DNA of 64,000 nucleotides, from contig NZ_JARUMJ010000001.1 of NCBI RefSeq assembly GCF_036898465.1, forward strand, positions 1,736,001 through 1,800,000. Reading direction: 5' to 3'. A program made the position numbers and the translations under genes. A model generated the notes under the pieces. It had not been told where the DNA came from and searched no databases. It saw only the letters and a list, made by a program, of their open reading frames with translations. Below are positions 1 to 11,865 of this stretch, piece after piece. Each line of letters opens with the position of its first letter. Within the stretch, counting starts at the first letter, position 1. Origin of the DNA: Streptomyces sp. B21-105. GTDB lineage: Bacteria > Actinomycetota > Actinomycetes > Streptomycetales > Streptomycetaceae.

Positions 1-221
1 CCCGCTGCTTCTTCCCGAACGTCGGCATCGACGAGGACCCGGTGACGGGCAGTGCCCACACCGCTCTCGCCCCGTACTGGTCCGGTCGTCTCGGCCGCAC
101 CGCGCTGACCGGCCTCCAGGCCTCCCCGCGCTCCGGCCGCGTGCGCACCGAACTGAGGGGCGACCGCACCCTGTTGAACGGCCGCGCGGTCACCGTCATC
201 GAGGGCGAGCTGCTCGCCTGA
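1..221 (+). CDS. PhzF family isomerase-like protein, 3' end
   Basis: Only the last ~72 codons are present; the gene enters from the left edge in frame 3 and stops at TGA 219-221. The fragment contains DPVTGSAH, the hallmark of the second half of the PhzF/diaminopimelate-epimerase fold, and ends with a short beta-rich tail as in other members. PhzF-like proteins are cytoplasmic isomerases; only the phenazine enzyme has a firmly known substrate, so the reaction here is unknown. Family assignment is confident, substrate is not. Confidence 0.8.
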   Translation, partial: RCFFPNVGIDEDPVTGSAHTALAPYWSGRLGRTALTGLQASPRSGRVRTELRGDRTLLNGRAVTVIEGELLA

Positions 222-304
222 CCGCATCCTCGCCGGAGCCCTGGGCCGAGGGCCGAGGGTCGGGCCAAGGGTCGAGGGCCGACCGAAGGCACACCTGTGG
301 CGGC

Positions 305-1084
305 TCACGCCGTGGGCAGCCACCCCACCTTCCCCGCCAGCAGCGCGTATCCCACGAACGCTCCGATGTCGAGCAGCGAGTGCGCCACGACCAGGGGACC
401 CACCCGGCCCCAGCGCCGGTAGAGGTAGACGAACACCACGCCCATCACCATGTTGCCGATGAAGCCGCCGATGCCCTGGTAGAGGTGGTACGAGCCGCGC
501 AGCACCGAGCTGGCCACCAGCGCGGTGCCCGGCGTCCACCCCAACTGGCCGAGCCTGCGCAGCAGATACCCGACGACGATGACCTCTTCGAGGATCGCGT
601 TCTGCAGCGCGGACATCACCAGCACCGGGTACTTCCACCACACGTCGGGCAGCGCCTCCGGCACCACCGTCAGGTTGAAGCCGAGTCCGCGGGCCGCCAG
701 GTAGAAGGCGATGCCGGTGCTGCCGATCACGGCCGCGACGGCCGCCCCACGCCCGAGGTCCGGCCAGGGCCGGGTGCGGTCGAAGCCCAGCGTGCGCAGT
801 CCCTGGCCCTCGCGCAGCAGGAAGTGCGCGACGAGGGCCACCGGGACCAGCGCCGTGGCGATCCCGAACAGCTGCCAGGCGAGATCGAGCCACGGGCGGC
901 CGGGCGCGGCGGAGGCGTTGAGGGTCGCCGCCTGATCCTTCAGACCCCCCGGCTTGGTGGCCGAGCCGACAAAACTGATCAGGGCGGACACACCGCTCGC
1001 ACCGAGCGACACCCCCAGAACGAGCAGCGTCTCGTCACGGAAAATCCGTCGCGAGAGCGGTTCCTGCGGAAATGAATCAGCCAA
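305..1084 (-). CDS. CPBP family intramembrane metalloprotease
   Basis: Integral membrane protein of about 259 residues with several hydrophobic segments. The CPBP (CAAX protease/bacteriocin-processing) signatures are visible: a double glutamate in AILEEVIVVGYLLRRL, a following helix FIGNMVMGVVFVYLYRR, and a C-terminal HSLLD. The family cleaves substrates inside the membrane; no substrate can be inferred. The reading frame is open to an ATG at 1135, but a TTG at 1084 with GGAGG nine bases upstream is a better start, leaving a short charged N-terminus before the first membrane segment. It converges on the PhzF gene and shows no operon partner. Confidence 0.75.
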   Translation of the reverse strand: MADSFPQEPLSRRIFRDETLLVLGVSLGASGVSALISFVGSATKPGGLKDQAATLNASAAPGRPWLDLAWQLFGIATALVPVALVAHFLLREGQGLRTLGFDRTRPWPDLGRGAAVAAVIGSTGIAFYLAARGLGFNLTVVPEALPDVWWKYPVLVMSALQNAILEEVIVVGYLLRRLGQLGWTPGTALVASSVLRGSYHLYQGIGGFIGNMVMGVVFVYLYRRWGRVGPLVVAHSLLDIGAFVGYALLAGKVGWLPTA

Positions 1085-1353
1085 CGAACCCTGCCTCCAC
1101 CTGCACACCTGCCTCCGGATGCGTGACCCCCGCATCCCCCGTGGAGGTCACAGCTTGCCCGATCCGTACGAGGCAGGCGGCAGCGACCCCCGTCCCCGCG
1201 CTCCCCGCCGCACGACGGCCGTCACGACCGCCCTGGGCCGAGCAGCGTCACGCCCTCGCCGTCACCCACTACAGCACCCGCCCGACCGCACGCTCGATAC
1301 CGCCGACGCACTCACCCCACTTCACGCACTCACGCAGTCCGCCGACAGCGTTC

Positions 1354-2870
1354 TCAACCGCTCGGCGCGAGCTCAGGCAGCCCCACGGGCCAGGTATGCA
1401 CAGGCTCGTCCGTGTGCATCAGCTCCGCGTACCGCCGTGTGGTCGCCGCCAGCGCGGTGTCGCGCGGCAACCCGGCCTCCACCGCCCGGTGGAAGGTCGC
1501 CACCTGCCAGGACGCCCCGTTGGTCCGTCGCCGGCACCGTTCCTCGATGACCCCCAGGTACAGATCGCGGTCGGCGGGCTCCACCCCCAGGCGTCCAGCC
1601 CCGCCTCGGCCAGCGGCAGCAGCTCGTCCCGTACGAGGCTCACCGCGTCCACCTCGACCAGGCCCCCCAGCCGCCCGCGCCGCGGCCACTGCAGCCGGGC
1701 CTCGATCCCGTGCCGGCACGCCGCGTCGAAGTTCGCCTCGGCCGTCTCGAACGGCAGCCGGGACCACACCGGCCGGGACTCCTCCGCCAGGGCCCGGACG
1801 ACGCCGTAGTAGAAGGCCGCGTTGGCGATCACGTCGGTCACGGTCGGCCCGGCGGGCAGGACGCGATTCTCCACCCGCAGGTGCGGGACGCCGTCGGCGA
1901 TGCCGTAGACGGGCCGGTTCCAGCGGTAGATCGTGCCGTTGTGCAGGACGAGTTCGGCGAGCGAGGGCACCCCGCCCGCCTCGAGAACCTCGAGTGGATC
2001 CTCGTCGTCGCAGATGGGCAGCAGTGGCGGGAAGAAGCGCACGTTCTCCTCGAACAGCTCCTGCGCCGAGCTGATCCACTTCTCCCCGAACCACGTCCGC
2101 GGCCGTACCCCCTGCGCCTGGAGTTCCGGCGGCCGGGTGTCGGTGGCCTGCTGGAAGAGCGGGGGCCGCGACTCCCGCCACAGCTCGTGGCCGAACAGGA
2201 AGGGCGAGTTGGCGCCGACGGCGATCTGCGCGGCGGCGACGGACTGCGCGGCGTTCCACACGGCAGGGAAACGGCCGGGCGTCACCTGCAGATGGAGCTG
2301 CACGGAGGTGCAGGCCGCCTCCGGCACGATGGACTTGGACGTGCACGACAGCCGCTCCACCCCCTCGATCTCCAGGGCGAAGTCCTCGCCGCGTGCGGCC
2401 ACGATCTGGTCGTTGAGGAGGGTGTAACGATCGACCTCCGACAGGTTCGAGGAGACCAGGTCGTCACGGTCGAGAGTCGGCAGAATACCGATCATCACGA
2501 TTCCTGCGTCGACCTCGCCGGCCTTTCGGTGGGCATATGCCAGTGACGTACGAATTTCCTCCGCGAGTCGATCGAATACCCGGCCGCCCAATCGGTGTGG
2601 AGCTATGTTGACTTCCAGGTTGAACATGGCGAGTTCTGTTTGGAAATCCCGGCTCGCGATCCGCTCGAGCACCTCGCCATTCAACATTTTCGGCAGACCG
2701 TCGGCACCCGCGAGATTCAGTTCGATCTCAAGACCCATGAAGTTCTTGGGCCGATCGAAGCGCTTCTGGGCCAGGAGTCGCTCGAGCCCCGTCAGACACT
2801 TCCGGAGCTTGTCCCGGTAGTCCTGACGATCGGACAGGTCGAACGCGCCTGCCACGACCTTCTCCCCCAT
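1354..2870 (-). pseudogene. Glutamate-cysteine ligase-like protein, frameshifted near the C-terminus
   Basis: The first ~430 codons read as a GCS2-like carboxylate-amine ligase (MGLEIELN, NLEVNIAP, a histidine-rich HLQV strand and RVENRVLP are family-like). The ATG at 2870 follows AAAGGA. Near 1584-1588 the frame changes: the current frame gives DAWGWSPPTAICTW, while the neighbouring frame gives GVEPADRDLYLGVIEERC and continues sensibly to a stop at 1354. One extra G in the G run of the coding strand (C5 at 1584-1588) would rejoin the halves into a ~505-residue protein, the usual size. This is either a real one-base deletion or a sequencing error in a homopolymer. If real, the last ~75 residues are replaced by an unrelated tail. 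Confidence 0.75.
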
Positions 2871-3202
2871 CGACGCGTCCTTTCCTCGCATGGCGGGCCG
2901 ACGGCGCGGCCGCCGGTGATCCAGGGTCAGGTGCAATGATGCCCAGCCCTGCCGATCGATAACGTCCCCGCCCGGAACAGCGACCCGCCAGGCCGACCCG
3001 AAGTCACCGGAAGTGACGGGAAGTGACCGGTGGCACATTCACCGGGCATGCCGCCTGGACCCCCCTATCGGTGAAATCCGGAACTCGTGAAAATCGCCGA
3101 CGAGAATGGGCCGTCCGTCCATCACGCCACAACCCGAGGTCATCGGGGTCCGACCGGCTCGGAATCGGGATTTTTCACACGTATCGCCGACCGATTGAAC
3201 CC

Positions 3203-3231
3203 TTGCCGAGTGTCCCGGAATCGACTAGACG
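3203..3231 (+). promoter_or_regulatory. Putative housekeeping promoter
   Basis: TTGCCG (3203-3208) and TAGACG (3226-3231) are separated by exactly 17 bases, a good match to the Streptomyces vegetative consensus. It lies in the 587-base gene-free stretch 2871-3457 and points to the gene at 3458, about 225 bases downstream. I see no gene in the rest of that stretch; long open frames there are GC-driven and lack start signals. Confidence 0.4.
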
Positions 3232-3457
3232 AAACACAGTCTGAACACGTGTCCTATAAACTCCGCGAACAAGGCAGAGAAGGTTGGCGCCCACGGTCGA
3301 AGGAGCCTGTCGTCGAGGAGACGGCAGGCCGCTCGCGCACCCCCGCACTCTTCCCCCAGACCCGGCCCCTGCCTCTTTGACCTCGAGAGCTAGCTGACAG
3401 CGCCGTCCGCCCACGCCCTCGCGCCACCGTGCCTGTCGAATGGAGAGGCGACCCACC

Positions 3458-4048
3458 ATGCCTTTGCATGTCCCCCCGGCTCCCGCCCCCGCCCTGCGCT
3501 CCGTCCTCACGGCCCTCGGGTCCCCCACCGCCGTCCACGAGGCCCGTACACCGTCCCTGCGCACCGCCCAGCAGGATGCCGTCCCCGACCTCCCCCTGCC
3601 TCTGCACGTCCTGGACGCGATCACCCCCGAAGGCGCGGCCGCGACCCGGCTGGCCGGCTGGCGCTTCCTGATCCGCTGCGGCGACCGGGCCGTCGCCGCA
3701 GCGGAGACCCGGCTCACGCCGGACGGCTGGGCGTTCTCGCACTTCTTCGAAGGCCCCTACATCGCCTCCACGGAGCGGGCCCTGCGCCAGGCCGAGTCGG
3801 TCGCCCAGCCCTGCCAGGCGCGGCTGCTCTCGGTACCGGGGCTCTACATGCTCACGCTGTGGCTGCACGGCGACAGCGCTTCGGACGGCACCACAGGTCA
3901 TCCCGATCCGGCCGACCTGCTGGTTCCGCTGGCCCCGGCGCCGCCCGGGATCGCCGCCCACCGCCCGCACCGGGTCGCCGAACTGCTCCCCGTGCTCACC
4001 CTCCGGGTCACGCCCGCGCCACCCCCACTGCTCGGCTCCCCCGCCTGA
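3458..4048 (+). CDS. Conserved Streptomyces protein of unknown function
   Basis: A 196-residue protein starting at ATG 3458, preceded by GGAGAGG at a proper distance; an in-frame ATG at 3440 lacks such a site. No signal peptide, membrane segment or known motif is visible. A proline-rich N-terminus (residues 1-50) precedes a mixed alpha/beta region containing GWRFLIRCGDRAVAAAE and a small acidic loop near residue 150. It is followed by a very strong terminator hairpin at 4100-4141, so it is probably monocistronic. Function not recognised. Confidence 0.6.
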   Translation: MPLHVPPAPAPALRSVLTALGSPTAVHEARTPSLRTAQQDAVPDLPLPLHVLDAITPEGAAATRLAGWRFLIRCGDRAVAAAETRLTPDGWAFSHFFEGPYIASTERALRQAESVAQPCQARLLSVPGLYMLTLWLHGDSASDGTTGHPDPADLLVPLAPAPPGIAAHRPHRVAELLPVLTLRVTPAPPPLLGSPA

Positions 4049-4099
4049 CCCCCTTCCGGCCACCGCACCGGCCCCGCACCGGGCCCCGTACCCGCACAC

Positions 4100-4141
4100 C
4101 CCCGTACCCCGTCCCCGCGGCCCCGACGACGGGGTACGGGG
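4100..4141 (+). terminator. Strong terminator hairpin
   Basis: A perfect 14-bp inverted repeat: CCCCGTACCCCGTC (4100-4113) and its complement (4128-4141), with a 14-base loop. No U-tract follows, as is common in Streptomyces. It closes the gene ending at 4048. The rest of the gap 4049-4408 holds no gene I can support. Confidence 0.75.
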
Positions 4142-4408
4142 AGTGCGCGCCTCTGGCCGGACTAGCCCCATCCGGCCACCGGGAACCACCCGAAGGGACG
4201 GTGTGACGGGGATGAACCGCCCGCGCGGGTGACGCGTCCTGAACCTGTGAGAAGCGGTGCCGCGAAATCCCTGCGGAACGACCTCCGTGGGGCAACACTG
4301 GTTCCGACCGACTTATCACAACGGGGGGCGGCCATGAACGACGTTTCACGCCGCGGGACAGACACCACATCCATCTCACACCTCACGCAAGAGCGGAAGT
4401 TCCCATCC

Positions 4409-4597
4409 ATGTGCCAGCACCAGCCACCGTGCCCGACAGCGACCTCAGCCGACCGGGAGTCCGCCCGCCTCGTGGCGCATCACCCGGAACAGGGCTGGAG
4501 CCTGCTGTGCAACGGCGTCCTGCTCTTCGAGGACACCGGTGAGCTTTTGCCGGACGGCCAGGTCATCGCCCCTCACCGGGTCGTGACCGCCGCCTAG
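4409..4597 (+). CDS. DUF5999 family small protein
   Basis: A 62-residue protein beginning MCQHQPPCP and ending with GQVIAPHR. The CxxxPPC start, the central HPEQGWSLLCNGVLLFED stretch and the TGELLPDG turn match the DUF5999 family, widespread small Streptomyces proteins of unknown role. The ATG at 4409 follows a GGAAG at a good distance and places the conserved MCQHQ at the N-terminus, so longer in-frame starts (for example 4229) are rejected. The paired cysteines could bind metal; this is inference. Confidence 0.75.
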   Translation: MCQHQPPCPTATSADRESARLVAHHPEQGWSLLCNGVLLFEDTGELLPDGQVIAPHRVVTAA

Positions 4598-4873
4598 CCA
4601 CCTGCCCAGGGGCAACAGCACACCCACGGGCAGGCGCAGTACCCACGGACGGCGCGGGACCGCCGTCCGCAGACTCGAGGGGCCGGCCGCAGCGACCACT
4701 GCGAACCGGCCCCGACGCGTCCCTGGACCCGGTCACTCCGGGTAGCCCGCCGGTTTCCGTCCGAGACGGTGCCGTGGCGTCTCCCCTGAACGTCTCCCGT
4801 GACGGCGCTTTTTCCGGAAGACTCCTGGAAGTTTCGGCGTGGAGTCCGGGGCGGGTGGCGGCGGAGGTGGGAA

Positions 4874-7750
<2,877 letters not shown>

Positions 7751-8229
7751 GTTTCCCGGTGCCGCAGGCGGTGGGGGCGAACTTGTTGCCGCGGATCATC
7801 AGGACGGTGGCTTCCATCGTTTCGGAGATGAGAGCGGCGCGGCCTTCTTCGAACTCGGCTTCCATTTTGGTGCGTTCGACGGCGAGGCGTGCAGTGAGGG
7901 CGGCTTGTTCGGCGCTGATGTCCTGACGGAGGCGGCTCTGCTCGTTCAGCAGGGCCGCCTCCAGGGCGATGTAGGTGGCGTACTCGTCTTGGGACCGGCG
8001 TTCAGCGTCGGCGAGTGCGCGGCGTTCGTTGCTGGTGTCGATGATCCACCGGCGGATGACGGCGAGGGTGGTGACGGTGAGGGCGGTGACGGTAAGACAG
8101 GTTCCGCCGAGTGCTGGGGCGAAGTCGTCGCGGACGATGCCGTAGAGCGTGAGTGCTAGTCCTCCGAGCAGAACCGTTCCCGCTGCCGTGGCTCGCGTGC
8201 CGCCCGTGAGATTCATGCACACCCCCGCA

Positions 8230-8679
8230 TCACATGTGAGCTGCTGTCCCTCCGGGGTTGGCGGTGTCGTCGGTGGGCTCGTCTTCAAGACGCTTGAGCC
8301 GCTCGATGGTTGCGTAGAAGAGCTGACGGCTCACTTCGTCCTGGATTCCGAGCCTTGCGGCCGCTTCTTCCGGAGTAAGCCGAGAGCCTACCTGCGACCG
8401 ATCCGTTTCGGACAGTGACTGAAGAGATTCGGGTGACAGAACGCCGCCCTCCACAAGGAGGGTCCCCAGGTCGACGCCGATGACTTGGCTGATGGCGTCG
8501 TAGAACCGGGCGTCCGGTACGGCCATTCCTTGCCACATCCGGGTGACGCTGCTCTCGGCCATTCCGGTGTCTCGCGCGAATCTCGCCTTCGCGCCGTGGC
8601 CGGTGTAGCCGGCTCGTTCGGCGGCTGGCACAACGATGTCGCGGAATCGCTGCGCACGCGTGGGGGTGGCATCGGTCAT
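8230..8679 (-). CDS. Helix-turn-helix regulator, candidate prophage repressor
   Basis: 149 residues from ATG 8679, with AGGGAGG upstream. The N-terminal part contains an XRE-like helix-turn-helix: AKARFARDTGMAESSVTRMW, followed by a helix with PDARFYDAISQVIGVD. The C-terminal half is helical and acidic and carries no peptidase motif, so it is not a LexA-type self-cleaving repressor. It is divergent from the early operon across a 258-base region that holds two palindromes. This layout is that of an immunity repressor; direct evidence is lacking. Confidence 0.7.
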   Translation of the reverse strand: MTDATPTRAQRFRDIVVPAAERAGYTGHGAKARFARDTGMAESSVTRMWQGMAVPDARFYDAISQVIGVDLGTLLVEGGVLSPESLQSLSETDRSQVGSRLTPEEAAARLGIQDEVSRQLFYATIERLKRLEDEPTDDTANPGGTAAHM

Positions 8680-8694
8680 GTCCCGTGACTCTAC

Positions 8695-8710
8695 CTCCCT
8701 AGATAGGGAG
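8695..8710. promoter_or_regulatory. Inverted repeat, likely operator of the switch region
   Basis: CTCCCTA-GA-TAGGGAG: perfect 7-bp arms around a 2-base centre, located 15 bases upstream of the repressor start. The left arm includes the complement of the repressor's ribosome binding site, so binding here would block repressor expression. The protein that binds is not determined. Confidence 0.55.
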
Positions 8711-8834
8711 ATAGCTAGAAGTTCCCTGGGGCGCAAGGGTCGCATTTGGGTCACTGACCTGCATCAATCCAGCTTGCCGCACGCCTAGAACGCGTGTTCG
8801 GGCGAACAAACCTCCCGTCATATGCCCAACCACC

Positions 8835-8864
8835 CTTGCGCGCAAGCAAGGAACATGGCAGAGT
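8835..8864 (+). promoter_or_regulatory. Candidate early rightward promoter overlapping a palindrome
   Basis: A perfect 12-bp palindrome CTTGCGCGCAAG (8835-8846) covers a TTGCGC that could serve as -35; 17 bases on lies CAGAGT (8859-8864) as a weak -10. A start at about 8872 would coincide with an in-frame GTG of the next gene. The palindrome is well placed for repression of the early operon. Confidence 0.4.
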
Positions 8865-8937
8865 CTCCCTCGTGAGCAAGGAATCGCCTTCCATCAGCGA
8901 CAACCCCTGCCAACCCCCCCGAGAAGGAGGTGACTAC

Positions 8938-9162
8938 GTGTTCCGCCTCGACGTCTCCAAGCTCCTCGAAGCCGCCGCCCGCAAGGGCGACACCCGCAAC
9001 GCCGAGATCTCCCGACGTACCGGTATCGCCGAATCGTCCGTGTCTCGCATCATCCGCGGCGAAGCCCAGCCTGACCTGAACTCGGCCATGCGCTTCGCCG
9101 AGCAGTACGACATCGACCTCCGCGGCGTCATCAAGCGCGTCCCCATCGAGGCCGCCGCATGA
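8938..9162 (+). CDS. Small helix-turn-helix protein (early regulator)
   Basis: 74 residues from GTG 8938, which has an excellent AAGGAGGTGA site. Almost the whole protein is an XRE-type DNA-binding domain: NAEISRRTGIAESSVSRIIR, then a helix beginning DLNSAMRFAEQYDID. It is the first gene of the rightward operon and diverges from the candidate repressor, so it is the Cro-like or excisionase-like partner in the switch. A longer form from GTG 8872 is possible if a leaderless mRNA is made. It overlaps the next gene by four bases. Confidence 0.7.
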   Translation: MFRLDVSKLLEAAARKGDTRNAEISRRTGIAESSVSRIIRGEAQPDLNSAMRFAEQYDIDLRGVIKRVPIEAAA

Positions 9163-9350
9163 CCCGCGAACAGCGCCACGCGATCCTCGGCCCGCGAATC
9201 GTCGCCCACATCCACAAGACCGTCGACGCCGCACCCGACCCCAGCCCCGAACTGGTCACGGAACTCCGCCGAATCATGACCAACCCCGCCGGCAACATCC
9301 CGGCACCCCGGCCGGCGGTCGCCGCCGAGCCTGCGGCTGAAGCCGCCTGA
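9159..9350 (+). CDS. Small phage protein of unknown function
   Basis: 63 residues; its ATG overlaps the previous stop (ATGA). The N-terminal 40 residues are amphipathic and charged, and the C-terminus is an Ala/Pro-rich tail. No motif recognised. Translational coupling to the preceding helix-turn-helix gene is the main evidence that it is real. Confidence 0.5.
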   Translation: MTREQRHAILGPRIVAHIHKTVDAAPDPSPELVTELRRIMTNPAGNIPAPRPAVAAEPAAEAA

Positions 9351-9441
9351 GCCCCTTCAAACGCCGAAGGGCCGCCGGATGCGACCCGGACGACCCCACG
9401 ACTCGGCCAATCCACCAATCCCAAAAAAGGAGTGGACCACC

Positions 9442-9705
9442 TTGAGCACATTCTTCCAGACCCCGAGGACGGCGCCGGCCGTTGTCTCCCTGCATAAGCG
9501 GCCTCTGCCGTTGACCGAGTTCGTGGACCGTGACGGTGACGTGTGGGTCGCGACGGGCCACAACCCGGGCGGTGAGCTGCTGCTCTCGTGCCCGCAGCCG
9601 TCGAACCCGGAGGACGCCGGGGAGGGCGAGTCGTTCGCGTGGACGCTCGGGTTGGTGCAGGCGCAGTTCGGTCCGTTGATCGCACGGTCGGCGGTGGCGG
9701 CATGA
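9442..9705 (+). CDS. Phage protein of unknown function, TTG start
   Basis: 87 residues. The TTG at 9442 is preceded by AAAAGGAG at nine bases; no ATG or GTG fits as well. The sequence FVDRDGDVWVATGHNPGGEL suggests a compact beta-sheet fold. It overlaps the next gene by four bases. Function unknown. Confidence 0.55.
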   Translation: MSTFFQTPRTAPAVVSLHKRPLPLTEFVDRDGDVWVATGHNPGGELLLSCPQPSNPEDAGEGESFAWTLGLVQAQFGPLIARSAVAA

Positions 9706-10190
9706 GTGAGCAGCCGATCACGAACGTTGCGGACGCGGTCCGTGAGCTGGGTGCGCTGCCGATGCCGGTGGGTCCGGAGCCGCAGGCCGCCGAGGTGTTC
9801 GTACCGCGGACCGAGCGATCGTACTGGGTGGACATTGCTGCCGCGTTGAACGCCGCGCACTCGGCCGGGATGCCGGTCGGTATCGACCTCGACGGCACTC
9901 TCACGGACCACAACGCGTGGTCTGTGGTGTGGGACCGGGCCGCTGAGCGGTGGACGGTCGCTGGCTACGAGGACGAGGCCGACGCCGTGGAGCCGGATGG
10001 GATCACGAAGGTGATCGCGCCGGTGCAGGCGTTGCAGCCGGCCGACGACCCGTGCCATCCGTGTGGTTGTCCGAAGCGTTTCGACCGGCATGCGTGGGGT
10101 TGCCCGGCGTTGGCGGATGAGGATCCGTTCGGTCTGCACCACACGTATCGGGTGCCGCGTGATCTGCCTGAGCTGGGTGGTCAACGGTGA
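9702..10190 (+). CDS. Phage protein of unknown function
   Basis: 162 residues from ATG 9702 (ATGA overlap). A central aspartate-rich stretch, VGIDLDGTLTDHNAWS, resembles HAD motif I by chance, but the other HAD motifs are missing. The C-terminal part has three cysteines and two histidines (PCHPCGC and HAWGCP) that could bind zinc. Overlaps neighbours at both ends. Function unknown. Confidence 0.55.
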   Translation: MSEQPITNVADAVRELGALPMPVGPEPQAAEVFVPRTERSYWVDIAAALNAAHSAGMPVGIDLDGTLTDHNAWSVVWDRAAERWTVAGYEDEADAVEPDGITKVIAPVQALQPADDPCHPCGCPKRFDRHAWGCPALADEDPFGLHHTYRVPRDLPELGGQR

Positions 10191-10513
10191 GCGTCCTGGT
10201 GTTCCTGTTCGCCGATCTGACCCCGGTCGCCGCCGTGTTCGGAGCCGTCGGCGCGTATGCGGCGGGCTGCTCGCTGCTGTACCTGACCTGCGACGCGGAC
10301 CTCGCGGACTTTGATCCGCGGCCCGCAGTGCGGCGTGTGGTGGAGGCCGGCCGTCTGGACGCGGTGTTGGTCCGGGTGGCGAACGCCCGGTTCGACGTCC
10401 GCGAGGCGGTTGCTGAGGCCCGCCTGTACGCCGCTCTTTCGCTGCGTGAGCTGGCCGTGTCGGCTGCCGCGCTCCTCGCCCTCCTCACGATCAACCCGGG
10501 AGCCACCCGATGA
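10187..10513 (+). CDS. Small membrane protein
   Basis: 108 residues, GTG start overlapping the previous stop. The N-terminus is strongly hydrophobic (about residues 2-36, one or two membrane passes), a charged middle follows, and residues ~80-100 are hydrophobic again. No signal-peptidase site is apparent. Likely an inner-membrane protein of unknown role in the early operon. Confidence 0.5.
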   Translation: MSVLVFLFADLTPVAAVFGAVGAYAAGCSLLYLTCDADLADFDPRPAVRRVVEAGRLDAVLVRVANARFDVREAVAEARLYAALSLRELAVSAAALLALLTINPGATR

Positions 10514-10944
10514 ACCACTCGAGCAAGCCGGATCTGTCATTCAACGTCGGCGTCAACGAGTTGCACGGTGTGCTGCGCGTCGACCAGATCCGCACGGACA
10601 CGTTCGTGCAGTTGGTGCAGCACTGGGCGGAGCCGAAGGACCGCGACGCGATCATCGACGCCCTCGACGAGTTGGCCGCCGTCGTCTGCGGTGTGGCTCG
10701 TGAGGGCGAGTTGGACGCGGCGGTGGAGCAGGTTGAGGACGCGGCGGGGATGGACACGGCGCAGGTCACGGTCGGCATGCACGACGTGCGGCGGCTCCTC
10801 GCCGAGCTGACGGAGGTGGAGCAGCGCACGTCCCGGTTCGCGGCGAAGGGTGCGGCCGAGATCAAGCACCCGGCGATGCTCAAGACCCGCCGCCACCTGA
10901 AGGCGAACCCGCTGCCCGAGCAGACCGACAGGCGGTCGGCATGA
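10510..10944 (+). CDS. Phage protein of unknown function, helical
   Basis: 144 residues, ATG overlapping the previous stop. Predicted to be mainly helical and acidic, with a central segment EPKDRDAIIDALDELAAVV and a basic C-terminus. No recognised motif; soluble. Position within the coupled early chain supports it as a real gene. Confidence 0.55.
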   Translation: MNHSSKPDLSFNVGVNELHGVLRVDQIRTDTFVQLVQHWAEPKDRDAIIDALDELAAVVCGVAREGELDAAVEQVEDAAGMDTAQVTVGMHDVRRLLAELTEVEQRTSRFAAKGAAEIKHPAMLKTRRHLKANPLPEQTDRRSA

Positions 10945-11429
10945 GGGCCGCCGAGCAGGCGGAATACATCGTGCAGTGCATCCGCGACTCCGGATCCATG
11001 TACGAGGCAGATGCCCGCGCATTCCTCGCCGAACACGACGCGTGCACGCGCGACGACGTCCTCGCCGAGGTCACGGCGTGGCTGGTGAAGAAGGCCCGCG
11101 AGTACCGCGCCGCCAGCCGCAAGCAGGAACGGGCGCAGGGCGATACGTGCGCCGTCCTCGCGTCGAAGATCGCGCGTGGTGCGGTCCGCCCCAACAACCT
11201 GCGGATGCTGCCCGACCCTGGCTTCTTCGAGGCTGGCCACAGCTACACCAGCGGCACGACGAAGTTCCACTGCGAAGCCATCACCCCCAGCCCCGGAACC
11301 GGTGAACCCCGCGCCCTCGGCTGGAGATACGCCCCCGTCTACGACGTCCACCACTGGCACGCCTTCGCGTTGGACCCGGACGACTGGACGCACGGCGGCT
11401 GGACCGACACCAGCGAGGTGACGTCGTGA
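10941..11429 (+). CDS. Phage protein of unknown function
   Basis: 162 residues with an ATGA-coupled start. The N-terminal 70 residues are helical and charged; the C-terminal half is rich in aromatic and histidine residues (EAGHSYTSGTTKFHCEAI, YDVHHWHAFALDPDDW). No catalytic pattern identified. Overlaps the next gene by four bases. Confidence 0.5.
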   Translation: MRAAEQAEYIVQCIRDSGSMYEADARAFLAEHDACTRDDVLAEVTAWLVKKAREYRAASRKQERAQGDTCAVLASKIARGAVRPNNLRMLPDPGFFEAGHSYTSGTTKFHCEAITPSPGTGEPRALGWRYAPVYDVHHWHAFALDPDDWTHGGWTDTSEVTS

Positions 11430-11665
11430 ACGCCACCGTCTCCAGCCGCGAGGAACGCCTCGCCGCACTCCTCACCCTCATCCAAACCCAGCCCGGCCGG
11501 TGGACTGCCGGCCGCCTCCACCGCCGCCGCCGCGCATCCGGTGGGGCGGTACAGCGGGGGACGGCACGCCGAGACCTCCTCGAACTCCAACGCCGCGGCC
11601 ACCTCATCGGCCGCGGCCCAGCGGACGGCCGCTACTACGTGCTCCGCGAGGAGACGGCCCGGTGA
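11426..11665 (+). CDS. Small winged-helix DNA-binding protein
   Basis: 79 residues, GTG start. The pattern of three helices plus wing is visible: a helix EERLAALLTLIQ, a basic helix around residues 27-40, then GTARRDLLELQRRGHLI and a short wing GRYYVLRE. It resembles winged-helix phage proteins found in actinophage early operons. It probably binds DNA near the recombination genes it precedes; target unknown. Confidence 0.6.
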   Translation: MNATVSSREERLAALLTLIQTQPGRWTAGRLHRRRRASGGAVQRGTARRDLLELQRRGHLIGRGPADGRYYVLREETAR

Positions 11666-11865
11666 AGCACCGCCTGTACCCCGCCCTGTACGTGATCGCG
11701 GTGTTCGCCCTCGCCGCCGGTGCCACCACGTTGGCGAGCCTCCTCCCCATCCCCAACCCGCTCGGCGCGACAGCCGCATGCATCGCCGCCGGCTGTTTCG
11801 CGACCGTCGCCGCCCTCGCCTGGCTGCCCACCCCCTGCACCTGCCACCGAAAGGACAGCCAGTGA
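11662..11865 (+). CDS. Small two-helix membrane protein
   Basis: 67 residues from GTG 11662 (four-base overlap). Two hydrophobic segments (about residues 5-28 and 32-54) are joined by a short PIPNP turn; the tail contains CTCH. No further motif. Function unknown. Confidence 0.55.
   Translation: MKHRLYPALYVIAVFALAAGATTLASLLPIPNPLGATAACIAAGCFATVAALAWLPTPCTCHRKDSQ

Noticed and set aside
9880..9925. DLDGTLTD resembles HAD phosphatase motif I
   Set aside because: The other HAD motifs (a second-strand Ser/Thr, a Lys and the acidic pair) are absent in the 162-residue protein, so the match is probably chance.
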